DNA of 64,000 nucleotides from Datisca glomerata (taxonomy: Eukaryota; Streptophyta; Magnoliopsida; Cucurbitales; Datiscaceae). How positions within the stretch are numbered: the first letter of the stretch is position 1; every line of letters starts with the position of its first letter. Of this stretch, positions 1 through 10,790 are shown one piece after another. The notes beneath the pieces were generated by a model. The model saw nothing but the letters and a program-made list of their open reading frames with translations. It made no database searches and was not told the origin of the DNA. The stretch is from positions 1,247,166 to 1,311,165 of the forward strand of contig QANY01004032.1 in the NCBI GenBank assembly GCA_003255025.1, in the 5' to 3' direction. Both the position numbers and the translations under genes were made by a program.

Positions 1-133
1 CCTGTAAGAAACAAGCTGACTATGTAGCTTGCATGACCCTTGTAAACCCTTTCTCCGTAATGAAATACTATCAAAGTCCCTCGTTGTTTTTCTTTCCTTT
101 AAAGATTTTTCACATAAATCATGGTATCTTTAC

Positions 134-182
134 TCTCTCTTTCTATCACTCTCTCTCTCTATCATTCTCTCTCTCTCTCTCC
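134..182. repeat. CT-rich microsatellite
   Basis: A pyrimidine run made mostly of CT dinucleotides interrupted by TAT and CATT. It sits at the outer edge of the left arm of the large inverted repeat; the right arm carries the complementary GA-rich run near 1413-1430. It is low-complexity sequence with no coding meaning. Confidence 0.85.
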
Positions 183-1430
183 ACCTTTTCATAATCATTT
201 ATGAATTTGGAAAATTGAAGTTTTCATACTTTGTTTCTTGGTCTAAAAAAATATGATGCATCCTCGATAGAATCAGATATATTGATGATGCTAATTGTTA
301 GATAAACTTAGACTTAAATCAACCTTTCTGGTAGGTTTTTCAAGAAAACATTACTTGTTAATGAAGATTGAATTGCGGGATATGTTTAGCATATCAGTTT
401 TTTTTTCTTTTGTCAATGCAAAGGGATGACATTGTATATAAAGATCCTTTTGGTACACTTTCAATTTGTTGTTTGGATTTTTAAATAATTAAAAACTCTT
501 CTTTGGATTTTAAGTTTTTTTTTTATCAAAACCAGAAACAATACCCATAAAAAACCAAAAGAACTAAGGAGGTTTAAACCTACCCCTTACAAACAAACTA
601 TCAGAAACATTCACACTAGAAAGAAAACTATGAAAATGAGAATTATTAAAACCAATATTGGCCTGACCTAAACTGTTCTTAGCAACAGAATCATATGAAA
701 ATGAGGATTTTAAGTTTGTTGACTAGATGGTGTATACTTTTAAGTAATTATAAACACTTCTATATTGCTCACTGTGTGGATGGTGTAATTTATTAAGTAA
801 TTGTAATTTCAGGAGAAAAACAAACTACTTAAACGGTTCAAGTAGTAAAAAATTACTACATAAGCCCTTCAAGTAGTGACTAGCTTACTAGACAATAAAT
901 TGTAGGTGAAAAACAATTACTTGAAGGGTTCAAGTAGTAAAAACTTACTACTTGAATCATTCAAGTAGTTTCTTTTCACCTGAAATTACAATTACTTAAT
1001 AAATTACAACATTCGCATAGTGGACAATATAGAAGTGTTTATAATTACTTAAAAGTATAACACCATCCAATCAACAAACTTTCAAAGAATAGCTTATAAT
1101 TATTTAAAAAACCAAACAACAAATAAAACATGTATTGAGAGAATCTTTAAATACAATGTCATCCCTTTGCATAGACAAAAGAAAAAAAACTGATAAGTTA
1201 AACATATCCTCGTAATTGAAGCTTCCTTAATAAGTAATGTTCTTTTGAAGAACCTACAAGAAAGGTTGATTCAATTCAAATTTCTCCCTAACCATTAGCA
1301 TCATCAATATTTCTGATTCTATCCATGATGCATCATATTTTTTTGAGCCCGAGATACAAAGTATAAAAACTTCAATTTGCCAAATTCATGAACGATTATG
1401 AAAGGATGAATAGAGATAGAGAGAGAGATG
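175..1430. repeat. Large foldback inverted repeat element
   Basis: The two halves are reverse complements: left arm about 175-878, right arm about 905-1430, with a spacer of only a few tens of bases. Matching landmarks are TGATGCATC near 254 and 1327, the block ending AAGGGATGAC at 420-430 mirrored at 1160-1168, and CAAGTAGT repeats flanking the centre. The arms differ by point changes and by one 190-bp insertion in the left arm. No transposase is visible, so this is a non-autonomous foldback element or an inverted duplication. A transcript crossing it would fold into a long hairpin. The exact ends are uncertain because homology fades into the CT/GA runs. Confidence 0.8.
515..704 (-). mobile_element. 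Short retroposon (SINE or truncated LINE 3' end)
   Basis: A 190-bp segment present in the left arm of the foldback and absent from the right arm. It is bounded by the direct repeat GGATTTTAAG (505-514 and 705-714), a target-site duplication. Its + strand start is a T run, which on the minus strand is a terminal ATAAAAAAAAA tail as in LINE/SINE insertions. The matching place in the right arm reads TTCTTTGAAAGTTTGTTG on the minus strand and serves as an empty site. No coding capacity. Whether it is a SINE or the 3' end of an L1 is open. Confidence 0.7.
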
Positions 1431-1635
1431 GGGGTAAACTATTAATTTGTTAAAATTGGCTTTGGGATGAATAAGAAACTATCACCCAAAGTGAGCTAAA
1501 TGGGAATGGAAAAATAAGTGAGAATTGTGAAAGTCTCATATTGGAAAGGGAGTAAAGTTGGAAGTGGTATATATAAAGATGTTTGGACCAAGGTTGGTAA
1601 CTTGATAGGCATAGAATATTCGAAGATGGCCAAAA

Positions 1636-1869
1636 CATGTGCCACCAATCTGCATACACTGTGATAGTCAAAGTGCTTTTGGAATGGCACAGAACAATAT
1701 GTATAATGGTAAGTCTAGACACATTTGTCGTAGACATAATATCATTAAACAACTACACTTGACATGGGTTATTACTCTTGACTATATGAACTCTAAGGAT
1801 AATATTGCGGATCCGCTAACTAAAGGGTTAAATAGAGAGTTAGTTGAAAAGTCATCGATGGCAATATGA
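1636..1869 (+). pseudogene. Ty1/copia RNase H C-terminal fragment
   Basis: The 76-residue reading frame matches the end of copia Pol. It has the CDSQSA segment of RNase H, then an SRHI-type motif, and ends with the characteristic NIADPLTKGL block a few residues before the stop codon. Only this last part of the polyprotein is present: no reverse transcriptase, integrase or gag lies upstream, where the foldback element sits. It is therefore the 3' stub of a truncated element. It is unlikely to be functional. Confidence 0.85.
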
Positions 1870-2412
1870 TTAAAACTCATGAAATAATAAGTTTATACAA
1901 AAGAAATCCAACCTAGTTAATTAGAGATCCCAAGATCTAGGTTCAAAGGGATAACCTAATTGTATAAACATAGCTGGATCACTGTGAGGATTTTACCTAT
2001 CCATCCCTATGATAAAAATAGTTATACGCATTGGAGATTAGGTTAAGCCGAGCTTTTAATGATTCTTATGCATCAAATGTGAGATCAAAGCAGAGTAATG
2101 CAAGTTTACTCTTAAATTAAGAAATCACCGAGTGAAGATGGGTCGCTTTAGCCATTTTAGATAAATTGGATACTAAAGACCATGTCTCGTAGAACCCTTA
2201 TGTAGGAACTGCTTGTGTCTACTGTTCTTCTGATTCTGAAACATTTGCTTATCTATTTTTGATTGCTCTCACACTCGAAGCTTGCTTTTGGATCTGCTAA
2301 ACAAATGTGACCTTTCTTGCCATGCTGCTTCTTTGCTTGACTTTCAGCAGTGGCTTCTTAACTTGTAACCTTGTCTCCAAATTAATCACAATTCTGCCTT
2401 TTTTTATATTAA
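1870..2412. other. Non-coding 3' remnant of the copia element
   Basis: AT-rich sequence between the copia RNase H stop and the start of pararetroviral leader homology near 2415. The first part is the expected place for the copia polypurine tract and 3' LTR, but I could not define LTR ends. No gene is visible. Confidence 0.4.
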
Positions 2413-2414
2413 AG

Positions 2415-2860
2415 CCAAACCTAGTAGAGTATTCACAATTACTTGCTTAATTATTGTTCTTCCACTCGCCTAAGTAGCTGGTTATTGTTATTATTGTTGC
2501 TTATTTACTTAAATATTTATTTTTATTTAATCTTACTCTCCGCCCAAGTGACTGGTTATTTCTATGCTTGATTATTTCTCTAGACCTTTCATTTTCTAAT
2601 CTGTGAATATGACGTATAAGTTTCTATTAGGTTCACTTCAAGTACCCCAATATGACCTTTTTAGAGGTTGTGAATCCTGAGGGTATGGTAGCTGTAAGAG
2701 GCAAAAATGAGAAGAGTTAAACTTCATAGGAGGTTGTAGAAGTCATAGCAGGTTTGATGGTGAAAATACATGATAAAAATTGTAATCATTACAATAATCT
2801 TAGAATCCAACAATTAGAACATGAATTAAAAATAAAAAATCTAAGACTTCAAGGCATAGC
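2415..2860 (+). other. Pararetroviral leader region, copy 1
   Basis: Direct repeat of 9413-9780. Both share the TGGTTATTGTTATTATTGTTGC block, a second TGACTGGTTATT/TGGCTGGTTATT block, the GTGAATATG segment and the AAGAGTTAAACTTCATAGGAGG segment. In copy 2 this follows directly on a primer binding site; here that site is missing because the copy begins just after it. Around 2780 the sequence jumps to capsid-region sequence and skips the movement protein, so this copy is internally deleted. Confidence 0.65.
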
Positions 2861-3960
2861 CACGAATCCCCAAGTCAGTCAGCCATATTTGATAATAAAA
2901 CTGAACAATCTAATGAATCAGAATCAATGACTTCTTCTGATTTTCAAAGAGCCTTGCTTCCTGTCAATCCTCACCTCTTAGTTCTGAATATATGCACCTT
3001 CACCCAAGAATACAAGCCTGATTGGGAGAGTTTAACCCAACATATGAATGATCTAACCAACCTCAATAGACGTAATAGGTTTAGAGAAACATATAATACA
3101 GATCAAAGAAAAATTACCTTTGCTGAATAAAAGGCATTTATGCAAGAATTTAGGATTGATATGTTCTTCCTTGATTATATCGAGGATATTAATGAGAAAA
3201 ATATTAAAATCATTTTTAAGACCAGGTGTGTCAAAGAAGATTCCACTTAGGTGTTTGCTAGTCATCCCTCATCTGAGAAAATTATTATTAATCATAAAAA
3301 TTCTTTAGTTACCACTTCTCCTTTTAAAATTCTTATAACTACAGGAAAATAATTAAAAAAAATTGAGAATAAGGTTGATGATTTTCATGAACCTAAATCT
3401 AGCGAATCACTAAAAGAAACTCCTTTAATAAATCTTTCTGATAAAATTATCCTAAATATTGTCCCCCTCAATAAAAATTTGATAAAATGCTTCAATATCT
3501 AAAAAATAAATTTGTTGAGTCATCTTCTTCTGTTACTCTAATTAACCAAGACAATAGTTCTGATTCTGAAAGCCATAGGTCCGATTCTTCCTATGAATCC
3601 TCCACCATTCATAATATTGAAGAAACATTTACAAATACTGAAATAAATAATCTTGAAAGTAAATGGAATAAAAGGCATATTCCTCTGGATATCCAAATCA
3701 CTTAATCATCTTTAGTTAATCAATTTTCTATCTTTGCTGAGAAATTGTATGAATGGAATATTGATAGACTTTCAGAACATAAAGTCCTCAATAAATTACA
3801 ATACATGGCTATGGTAGCCAATAATTACATATATATCCAAATGCAATAGATAAAAAATAGCAAGTTTAACAAAAGATATTGCAAAGTGTTAACAAAAGAA
3901 AAATCTAATAGGTTTTCTAATGTTTTAACATGTAGTCAAAGAATTTTTTATATTGAAAGC
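2780..3960 (+). pseudogene. Pararetroviral capsid-region fragment, copy 1
   Basis: Several reading frames (2927-3130, 3120-3308, 3487-3705) follow one another and match, block for block, the frames at 10790-11830, 12620-13620 and, inverted, 15960-16740. Shared protein blocks include a YKPDWESL-like segment and an acidic Ser/Asp-rich stretch near 3550-3600. In-frame stops and frame changes occur throughout. It is the N-terminal part of the virus capsid domain; sequence decays into a minus-strand block at about 3960. Confidence 0.6.
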
Positions 3961-4560
3961 CCATCAGTTTAAAAGCTTTGCTTTTAAAAATATGTTGTTT
4001 TGAAAAAAAAACCTATTCTTTCTCTCAACCTATTTGAATGAAGTAGCCATCATCTTGTATTTTGACAACATGTTCTTCAAAATAATTTTTGAAATGAATT
4101 GGTGATTTACTAGGTTCTCCTAGTTCATTATATTCATATTTTTTAATTAAGTTTTCTATTTTTAAAAGCTTTAATTCTTTTGTTATTTCAGAGTTTGAAT
4201 CTTTTAATTCTTTTATTTCATTTTTAATGTTTTTCTATATCCTTCTGAAGTTCTTAACGAGTAACTTGTTTTTCTTCACCAGATATTTTTAATTGGTTAA
4301 TTTTATTTTTGACTTAACAAGTGTTGGAGAAATGACCATTTTGGACACACTTAAAACACTTGATTTTAACTGTATCAATAAATTGTTTATTGGGTTTTCT
4401 TTTTTGATTATTTTTATTCTTATAGAAGTATTTGTAAAAATGTTATTTCTCTATTTGTGAAATTTTCTCCAATAGGGTTTGTAAGTTTTTCTAGGATTCA
4501 GTTGAGAATTTTTTCTATTGATGGCTTGAATAAATTATCTATTCAAGTAAGTAAATAACA
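3960..4560 (-). pseudogene. Inverted pararetroviral zinc-knuckle block
   Basis: Reverse complement of sequence equivalent to 5690-6420. The minus strand holds a complete CX2CX4HX4C zinc knuckle near 4318-4360 (nucleic-acid-binding end of the capsid) and, closer to 4020-4240, the Lys/Glu-rich coiled segment that precedes the protease. It lies head-to-head with the plus-strand capsid fragment at 2780-3960, so the locus has been rearranged and not simply duplicated. No open frame survives. Confidence 0.6.
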
Positions 4561-4614
4561 ATAACTAACAAGCCACTTGGGTAGAGAATGAGAACATTAA
4601 TTAAGCAAGTAGTG

Positions 4615-4745
4615 CAGGTTAGTGATGGGTTCCCTGTGAACTTCACTCTTTCTGTCTATAAATATGTTGCCTTCTCCCATTTGTGATTCATAACTTAGTC
4701 TTCCTTCTCTTTTGTAATCCTTTCTTCTTTCTTCTCAAACCTAAA
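4615..4745 (+). promoter_or_regulatory. Candidate pararetroviral promoter (TATA box)
   Basis: TATAAATA lies at 4657-4664. The surrounding block (GTGATGGGTTCC upstream, TCTCCCATTTGT downstream) recurs at 45241-45300 on the minus strand around another TATAAATAA box. Conservation of the same spacing in two distant copies suggests it is the viral promoter for the full-length RNA. Flanking leader homology at 4550-4610 is inverted, so this copy is not in a working arrangement. Promoter activity is inference. Confidence 0.45.
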
Positions 4746-4769
4746 TAATAATCTCTGATGAAGAAAAAT

Positions 4770-5240
4770 CAAGTGATTTAATTCATTTGTTATTTCAAAA
4801 TTTATATCTTTTGATACTTTTATTTCATTTTTAATGGTTTTTATTTCGTTCTGAAGTTCTTGAAAAGTAACTTATTTTTCCTTTCCTTTAATTTTGTTGA
4901 ATTTAGCCGATCATCATGTAGATCATAAAGTATGGAATATATAAAAAAATTCCTAGTAAAAAACTTATAGATAAATATGGTATGTTGCTTCCTTCAAGCC
5001 TCAACATCATGTTAAAATAATTGAAAAAATATTGAGTAGATGATCATGTAGATCATAATGCAATTAAAATTAGGTTGTTTTGAAAAACAACCTATTCTTT
5101 CTTCTCAACCTATTTGAAGGAAGTTTTCACCATCTTATATGTTGACAACATGTTCTTCAAAATCATTTTTCAGAATGATTGACTTGAAAATTTTTGGCTA
5201 TGCCTTCAAAATCATTTTTCATAATAATTCTGATGATTAT
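4770..5240. other. Short shuffled pararetroviral fragments
   Basis: 4770-4905 is a minus-strand piece of the coiled segment before the protease. 4905-5060 is a plus-strand piece around the movement-protein start, with the GATCATGTAGATCATAA landmark also found at 9914 and, inverted, near 18269. 5080-5240 is another minus-strand copy of the 4020-4110 block. These abrupt orientation changes within a few hundred bases mark recombination junctions. None has a usable reading frame. Confidence 0.5.
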
Positions 5241-5560
5241 ATGCCATTGACTCATGAGCTGATTTAAACTGATGGACTTTCAGTATAAAAAATTCTATGA
5301 CCGATTTATCTGAAAACTCAATTTTGAAAATTGCGTGTCCCGACAGGTTCACAGTTAAAACTTTACTGCCTTTATAACAAATTTCATTATCTTTGTGAAA
5401 ACATATTTTTCATACCATTGAATCAGTGTTGCGTTGAAGTCATGCTTCATCAACTCACCTTCTTCCAGAAATTTGTCCAATTCTTCGACCCTCTCATTTC
5501 TTGTATAATTAAATCTGTTATAACCGTAATCGTAGAAAAATTCCCAAAAGAATAGGAAAA
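5241..5560. other. Uncharacterised segment inside viral cluster
   Basis: A 320-bp stretch between recognisable viral blocks. The only sizeable frame (5331-5555, 74 codons) shows no family motif I recognise. It may be diverged capsid sequence, since basic capsid C-terminal sequence follows immediately. Confidence 0.3.
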
Positions 5561-6890
5561 ATTTCTAACTTAATCCTAGAAAAACTTACAAACCCTATAG
5601 GAGAAAATCCACAAACAGAGAAATAAAAATTTTAACAAATATTTCTTTAACAATAAAAATTATCCAAGAGGAAAACACAATAAACAATTTATTGAAAAAA
5701 GTAAAACCAAGTGTTTCAAGTGTGGCCAAAATGGTCATTTTTCCAACACTTGCCAAGTCAAAAGTAAAATTAACCTATTAAAAATATCTGATGAAGAAAA
5801 ACAAGAATTGTTTAGAATTACAGAATCCATAGATTACTATGAAATTAGTAATGAAGATTTAGGAGAATTGTATTCTCCTGATTCTAACGAATTAAACTCT
5901 TCAAGTTCTGACAGTGATTCTCCTAATATCTCTATGGGGTGCAAGGATAACTGTTGTCAGAAATTTGCTAATGCTCTAAATAAAAATGAAGAACAAGAAA
6001 TTTTTTTATTAGATTTAATTAGTAGAATTGAAAATCTTGAATTAAAACAAGATTACCTTAAAATACTTAGAAAGATAATCCAATAGAAATAAAATGTCAA
6101 GTATAATATTAATATTGTTAGCTTTTTGCAAACCCTTGAAAATTTCAACAAAATTAAAGGAAAGAAAAAAGAAGTTTCTCTTCAAGAACTTCAGAAAGAA
6201 ATAAAAAACCATTAAAATAAACTAAAAGAATTAAAAGATTCAAACTCCAAAATAACAAAAGAATTAAATCTTTTAAAAATAGAAAATTTAATTAAGAAAC
6301 ATAAATCCAGTGAACTAGGAGAACCTAGTAAATCCATAAATTCATTCTGAAAATGATTTTGATGAACCTGTTGTCAACATACAAGATGATGACAACTTCC
6401 TTCAAACCGTCAATCAAATTAAACTTAAAAAATGGCACATAATGGTCAATATTGTAGTCTAAGATTTTGATTTCACCTCAATGGCTCTTATTGACTCAGG
6501 AGATGATTTAAATTGTATGCAGGAAAGATTTGTTCCTCTCAAGTACTTCAAGAAGATAAAAGAATATTTTTCCTCTGCCAATGGTATTCGTATGCATATT
6601 AATTATGAAATCCCCAAAGTTCATATTTTTCAAGACAATGTATGTTTTAAAACATTATGTATTTTAGTAAAAACTATGACAAATAAAATTATTTTGGGTT
6701 TACCATTATTTTCTTTGTTGTTTCCTTTCACAACGGGGTATGATGAGATCATTACCTATCACATGTATAACCCTATCAGATTCAAATTTCTTTCTTTTTG
6801 TCACAATGAGAAAATGAAAACTTTAAAACAAAATTTTATTTATAAACCTGTGAATTTAATTTCTAGTAAAGAAAAATAGTTATGTTTAAG
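5560..6890 (+). pseudogene. Pararetroviral capsid C-terminus, zinc knuckle and aspartic protease
   Basis: Reading left to right: a Lys/Asn-rich basic stretch (5570-5710), a CX2CX4HX4C zinc knuckle (5712-5753), an acidic Ser/Asp-rich segment (frame 5808-6086), a Lys/Glu coiled segment (6110-6330), then an aspartic protease frame (6481-6879) with the catalytic DSG triad in ALIDSGDD at about 6484-6507. This is the normal order of capsid end and protease in caulimovirids. Frames are separated by stops, so no complete polyprotein can be made. The 132-codon protease frame is the longest viral frame in the window. Confidence 0.75.
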
Positions 6891-7540
6891 ATAAAAATAA
6901 AATTCAAATGTATTGAAGAATAACTTCAAAATCCTACTCTTAAAAAACAAATAAAATCTTAGAAGAGAAAATTTGTAAAGAATTATGTGCTGACGTCCTA
7001 ATGCATTCTGGCATAGGAAGCATCATATTGTCAGTCTACCTTATATTAAGGGATTTCATGAGAAGTATATCCCTACAACGGCACGTCCAATCTAGCTAAA
7101 TTCTGTAAGAAGGAAATTATAAAACTTCTTAATAAAAATATTATTAGGAAAAGAAAATCTCCTTGGCTTGCCTTTATGTCCAAAAGAAAAGAGAAATTGA
7201 ACGAGAAGTTCCTGGATTGGTCATTAATTATAAGTCGCTTAATAATGTCTTGGAATGGATAAGATATCCTATACCAAATAAATGGGACTTAATCAATGGA
7301 CTTGGAGATGTTGTGATATCCTCTAAGTTTGACATGAAATCTAGATTTTGACAAATCCAATTAAATGCGAATGATAAATATAAAACTCATTTTGACCATT
7401 ATGAGTGGAATGTAATACCCCTTGGTATAAGGAATGCTCCTACTAAATTTCAAGATATTATGAATAAAATTTTCAACCAATTTACTAATTTTTTTTATTG
7501 TTTACATTAATGATGTCCTATTTTCTAACCCATTTGCATG
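6890..7540 (+). pseudogene. Pararetroviral reverse transcriptase fragment
   Basis: The frame at 7163-7351 and following frames carry the N-terminal RT blocks: V-INYK-LN, then RYPIPNK, then SKFDMKS with the first catalytic Asp region, and PLGIRNAPTKFQ. The equivalent region at 17230-17560 aligns throughout. The sequence breaks just before the YxDD box and passes into unrelated downstream viral sequence at about 7540, so the RT C-terminus and RNase H are deleted in this copy. Multiple stops are present. Confidence 0.75.
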
Positions 7541-9370
7541 CATGCAATCATCTCAAGATCCTATTATGGAAGAACTTGAAAATTTTGACCAATCAAACAT
7601 TTCTAACAATCTCAAAGAAACCAAAAAGGTAAAGCCCAAAATGCTCAACCAATATTCATTTAGAGTAAAAAAAAAATCAATGGAAGGACAGTTGCATTTT
7701 GCTCAAAATTTTCATTCATTGATTATGGTTATAAGGAATTTGAAATCCAAGAAATGTCTGGGTCGATGAATTGGACAAAATTCTGGAAGAAGTTGGGTTA
7801 AAGCAGTCATTAATCCGTCGTCCCTCCTGTTTTAACAAACTTCTCTTTTCTTCTTTCAACGCGATGTATGCTTGCGTTCTTTGGAAAGTCTCTACTATGG
7901 TCATGGGCTTTATCTTTGATAAATCTTCAAAGAAGGCTGATTACGGATCCAAGCCTACTCTAAAATCCAATCTCACCACTTTGTCGTTTCAACTTTCCAC
8001 CTTAGCCATCTCCTCATTGAATCTATGAGTGTATTCCAGAAGAATTTCTTTTTATTTTGGGCAAATATCGTCAGAAGGAAGTCTGATTCCTCCATTACTG
8101 CCTGGTAAGTAGAGTACTATACCAAGAAGATAGTAGACATGAAGGTAAAGTTAACTTCAACACAACACTGATTCAATGGTATGAAAAATGTGAAAAAATT
8201 GCTTTTCACAAAGATAATGAAATATGTTATAAAGACTGTAAAATTTTAACGGTGAACTTGTTGGGACAGGTAATTTTAAGAATTAACTTTTCAGACGAAT
8301 CACTCAAAGACTTTCTTATACTGAAAGGAACTTTTTTCATCATGCTTGATGGATTTCAAATATGTTATAGTCATGTCGTGGAATCCTTAACTAAAACAAA
8401 AATCAATATCATTTTCAGAAAGCATGTGAGGTCGATGAATGGTTCGATTATAGAGGAGTCATCAACTCCACAATTGGACCTTAAGGCTCAAATCAAATAG
8501 GAGTCTTCAACTCCTAGTCAAACCCAATTAACAATCCTTGGCTGCATCTGATCCAATTACCAATCAGCCCTAATAAATCAATTTGACCATTTTTTTATTT
8601 CTCAACCTTTTGATGCTGAATTGCTCAACTAATCAACTACAAAATATAAAAAAATCATCCCCGTATTTCCAAAAAATACATAGAAAAATCTCTTTTATAT
8701 TGAGCCCCCATTTGATCATATAAAAGATCCTGCTAAAATTGCAAAAAATCATTTTATTCCTGATTTTCACTATGTCCCTGGTCATAAGGACAAAAGTCTC
8801 AGTTTCTACAGATGTATTCTCTTAAAAACTAAATCCATAAATATTAACTCGATCAAAAGTTCTGAAGGAAATATTATCTATCATTCCTTCTATATTCTTA
8901 AACGTATGATCATGGAGGGTTGGAAAATCCATCCATCATATCTTAAAATGCTTTTAAATAAAAAAACAATACAACTATTTTGATTATATTGATGCCTGGA
9001 ATAAAATTAATGAGCTCATTAACTAAAATCCACAAACCAAATAATCCAATCATGAATCCAAACCCACTTAAAAGGAAAAATCAAAAGTCACATAGCCTAA
9101 ATCCAGGCTTAAGCGAGAATTGATTCAAAAAATGATTCTCCTTTTAGAAGAAAATAATAATTGTGACTCTAAATCATATGCAGAGTCAAGCAACTCAATC
9201 AAGCCAAATATTCAGTCAACCAAAAAGACTACCCCTCAATAATTGAAGGACTAAAATAAACAAAAGGATCGTGTTTTACCACAATGGGATTATGACGCAT
9301 ACCAAGATTCTCAAGACCCATTTAATGACGTCAATCTAACTCAAATATTTGGTATCTTAATACCTTGTCC
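7540..9370 (+). pseudogene. Second pararetroviral ORF region, function unknown
   Basis: Broken frames (7542-7769, 8252-8500 and short pieces to 9340) lie downstream of the RT and upstream of the next primer binding site. The 8450-9340 part recurs on the minus strand at 45660-46870, with the same LPQW-DYD / DSQD ending, so it is a genuine part of the virus. Florendoviruses are known to carry a second ORF of unknown function after the polyprotein, which this position fits. 7700-8050 has no parallel that I found in the window. I cannot assign a role. Confidence 0.45.
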
Positions 9371-9397
9371 TTAAATTAAACGTAATTTTGACTCTTT

Positions 9398-9409
9398 CGG
9401 TATCAGAGC
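9398..9409 (+). promoter_or_regulatory. Primer binding site, Met-tRNA type
   Basis: CGGTATCAGAGC differs at one base from TGGTATCAGAGC, the complement of the plant initiator tRNA-Met 3' end used by caulimovirids and many LTR elements. It sits directly before the viral leader and no LTR precedes it, which favours a pararetroviral genome start over an LTR element. Confidence 0.7.
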
Positions 9410-9412
9410 TAG

Positions 9413-9905
9413 GTTTGTAGGGTATTTACTATTACTTGCTTAATTATTATTTTTCCTCTCTGCTCAAGTGGCTGGTTATTGTTATTATTGTTGCTTACTT
9501 GCTTTTGAATTACTACTTTTATTTAATTTGACTCTCCACCCAAATGGCTGGTTATTTTTATACTTGATTATTTCTGTGTACCTTTGATTTTCTAATTTGT
9601 GAATATGGTGTATCAGTTTCTATTAGTTTACTTCAGGCACCCCAATAAGATCATTTTAGAGGTTGTAAATCTTGAGAGTATGGTAGCTGTAAGAGGCAAA
9701 GATGAGAAGAGTTAAACTTCATAGGAGGTTGTAGAAGTCATAGCAGGTTTGGTGATCAAAATACATTATGAAATTTTTAATCATAAGAATAATTTAGTCA
9801 TCTCAAACGATGAGTAGGTTATTTAGAAGTAATTCTTCTTGTAGCAGTAGGTCTAGAATGAATATAATACCATACCTAATTAATTTAGAACATGTTTGAT
9901 ATTTA
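9413..9905 (+). other. Pararetroviral leader region, copy 2
   Basis: Parallel to 2415-2780 and inverted at about 18330-18640. It links the primer binding site to the movement protein. The offset between copies 1 and 2 is about 7.0 kb, close to one caulimovirid genome, so the two copies probably derive from a head-to-tail arrangement. Confidence 0.6.
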
Positions 9906-10790
9906 GAAGACGATCATGTAGATCATAAGGTATGGAATACACCTAAAATTCCTAGTAATGAAATTTATAGATGAACATGGTCTGTTGCTTCCTTCAAACC
10001 TCAGCGTCATGTTAAAACAATTGAAAAAAATATATGCTCTTGGGAAAGAACATGAAACTTGTCAATTACTTTCTTCTAATGAAATTAAACATCATATTAA
10101 AGAAAGATGCAATTTCCTTCACTTCGGTTTAGTCCAGATTATAGTAAAACTACTCACAAGAAGAAGCCTAAATACATATATCTTGCTAGCCTTGCGTGAT
10201 GTAAGATTCACTAATTTTAATGACAATATTTTAGGATGAACTGAATTTTCTCTTTGTAATGGTCCAATCCATTTTGATAACTTTCTAAATTTGTTGGTTA
10301 GTTTAATTGATCCCCATATTCTAAAAGCCTTGACTTTGAATATCAAAACTAGAGGTTATCAAATCTTTGAAGGTATCCAGCTCCTAGCTTTGATTTTTAG
10401 AACTCATTACAAAGTCACGAAAACTAATGTGAATATTCAAACTGTCAATAGGAGTCTAAAAAATCAAACCCTATTGATTTAACCTAGCAAAAGTAATACT
10501 AATATTAGAATCCTTAAAACTATTAGGAGGTCTGGTATTACTTTACCTACAAACTGGCCTTTAACCAATGAAAGCCAGCCCACTCCAATTCAACGCCCTC
10601 TAGAAAATATTGACTACATTCAGCAGTAGTTTGATGGTATTGTTTAAACTAATTTCAAATCTTTCAAATCCAATCCCCAAATTAGGCAGTTTAGTCAATC
10701 TAGCATTCCTAAAAATTCATTTTTTGGATCTACTATTAATAACGATAAAGATTTTAGAATCCAAAAATTAGAACAAAAATTAAGAAAAAT
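9905..10790 (+). pseudogene. Pararetroviral movement protein, copy A
   Basis: Frames 9958-10239 and 10291-10482 are consecutive parts of one 30K-superfamily-like movement protein, with blocks such as LALRDVRF and TLNIKTRGY that recur in the second copy at 11985-12310. Movement proteins open plasmodesmata for cell-to-cell spread. A stop at 10239 and further stops after 10482 break it. It lies right after the leader, as expected for the first domain of the polyprotein. Confidence 0.65.

Noticed and set aside
1..133. Left edge as an LTR end of the LARD family
   Set aside because: Resembles 49200-49320 only loosely (CT-rich stretch and TTTTTCACATAAAT-like words); too weak to call.
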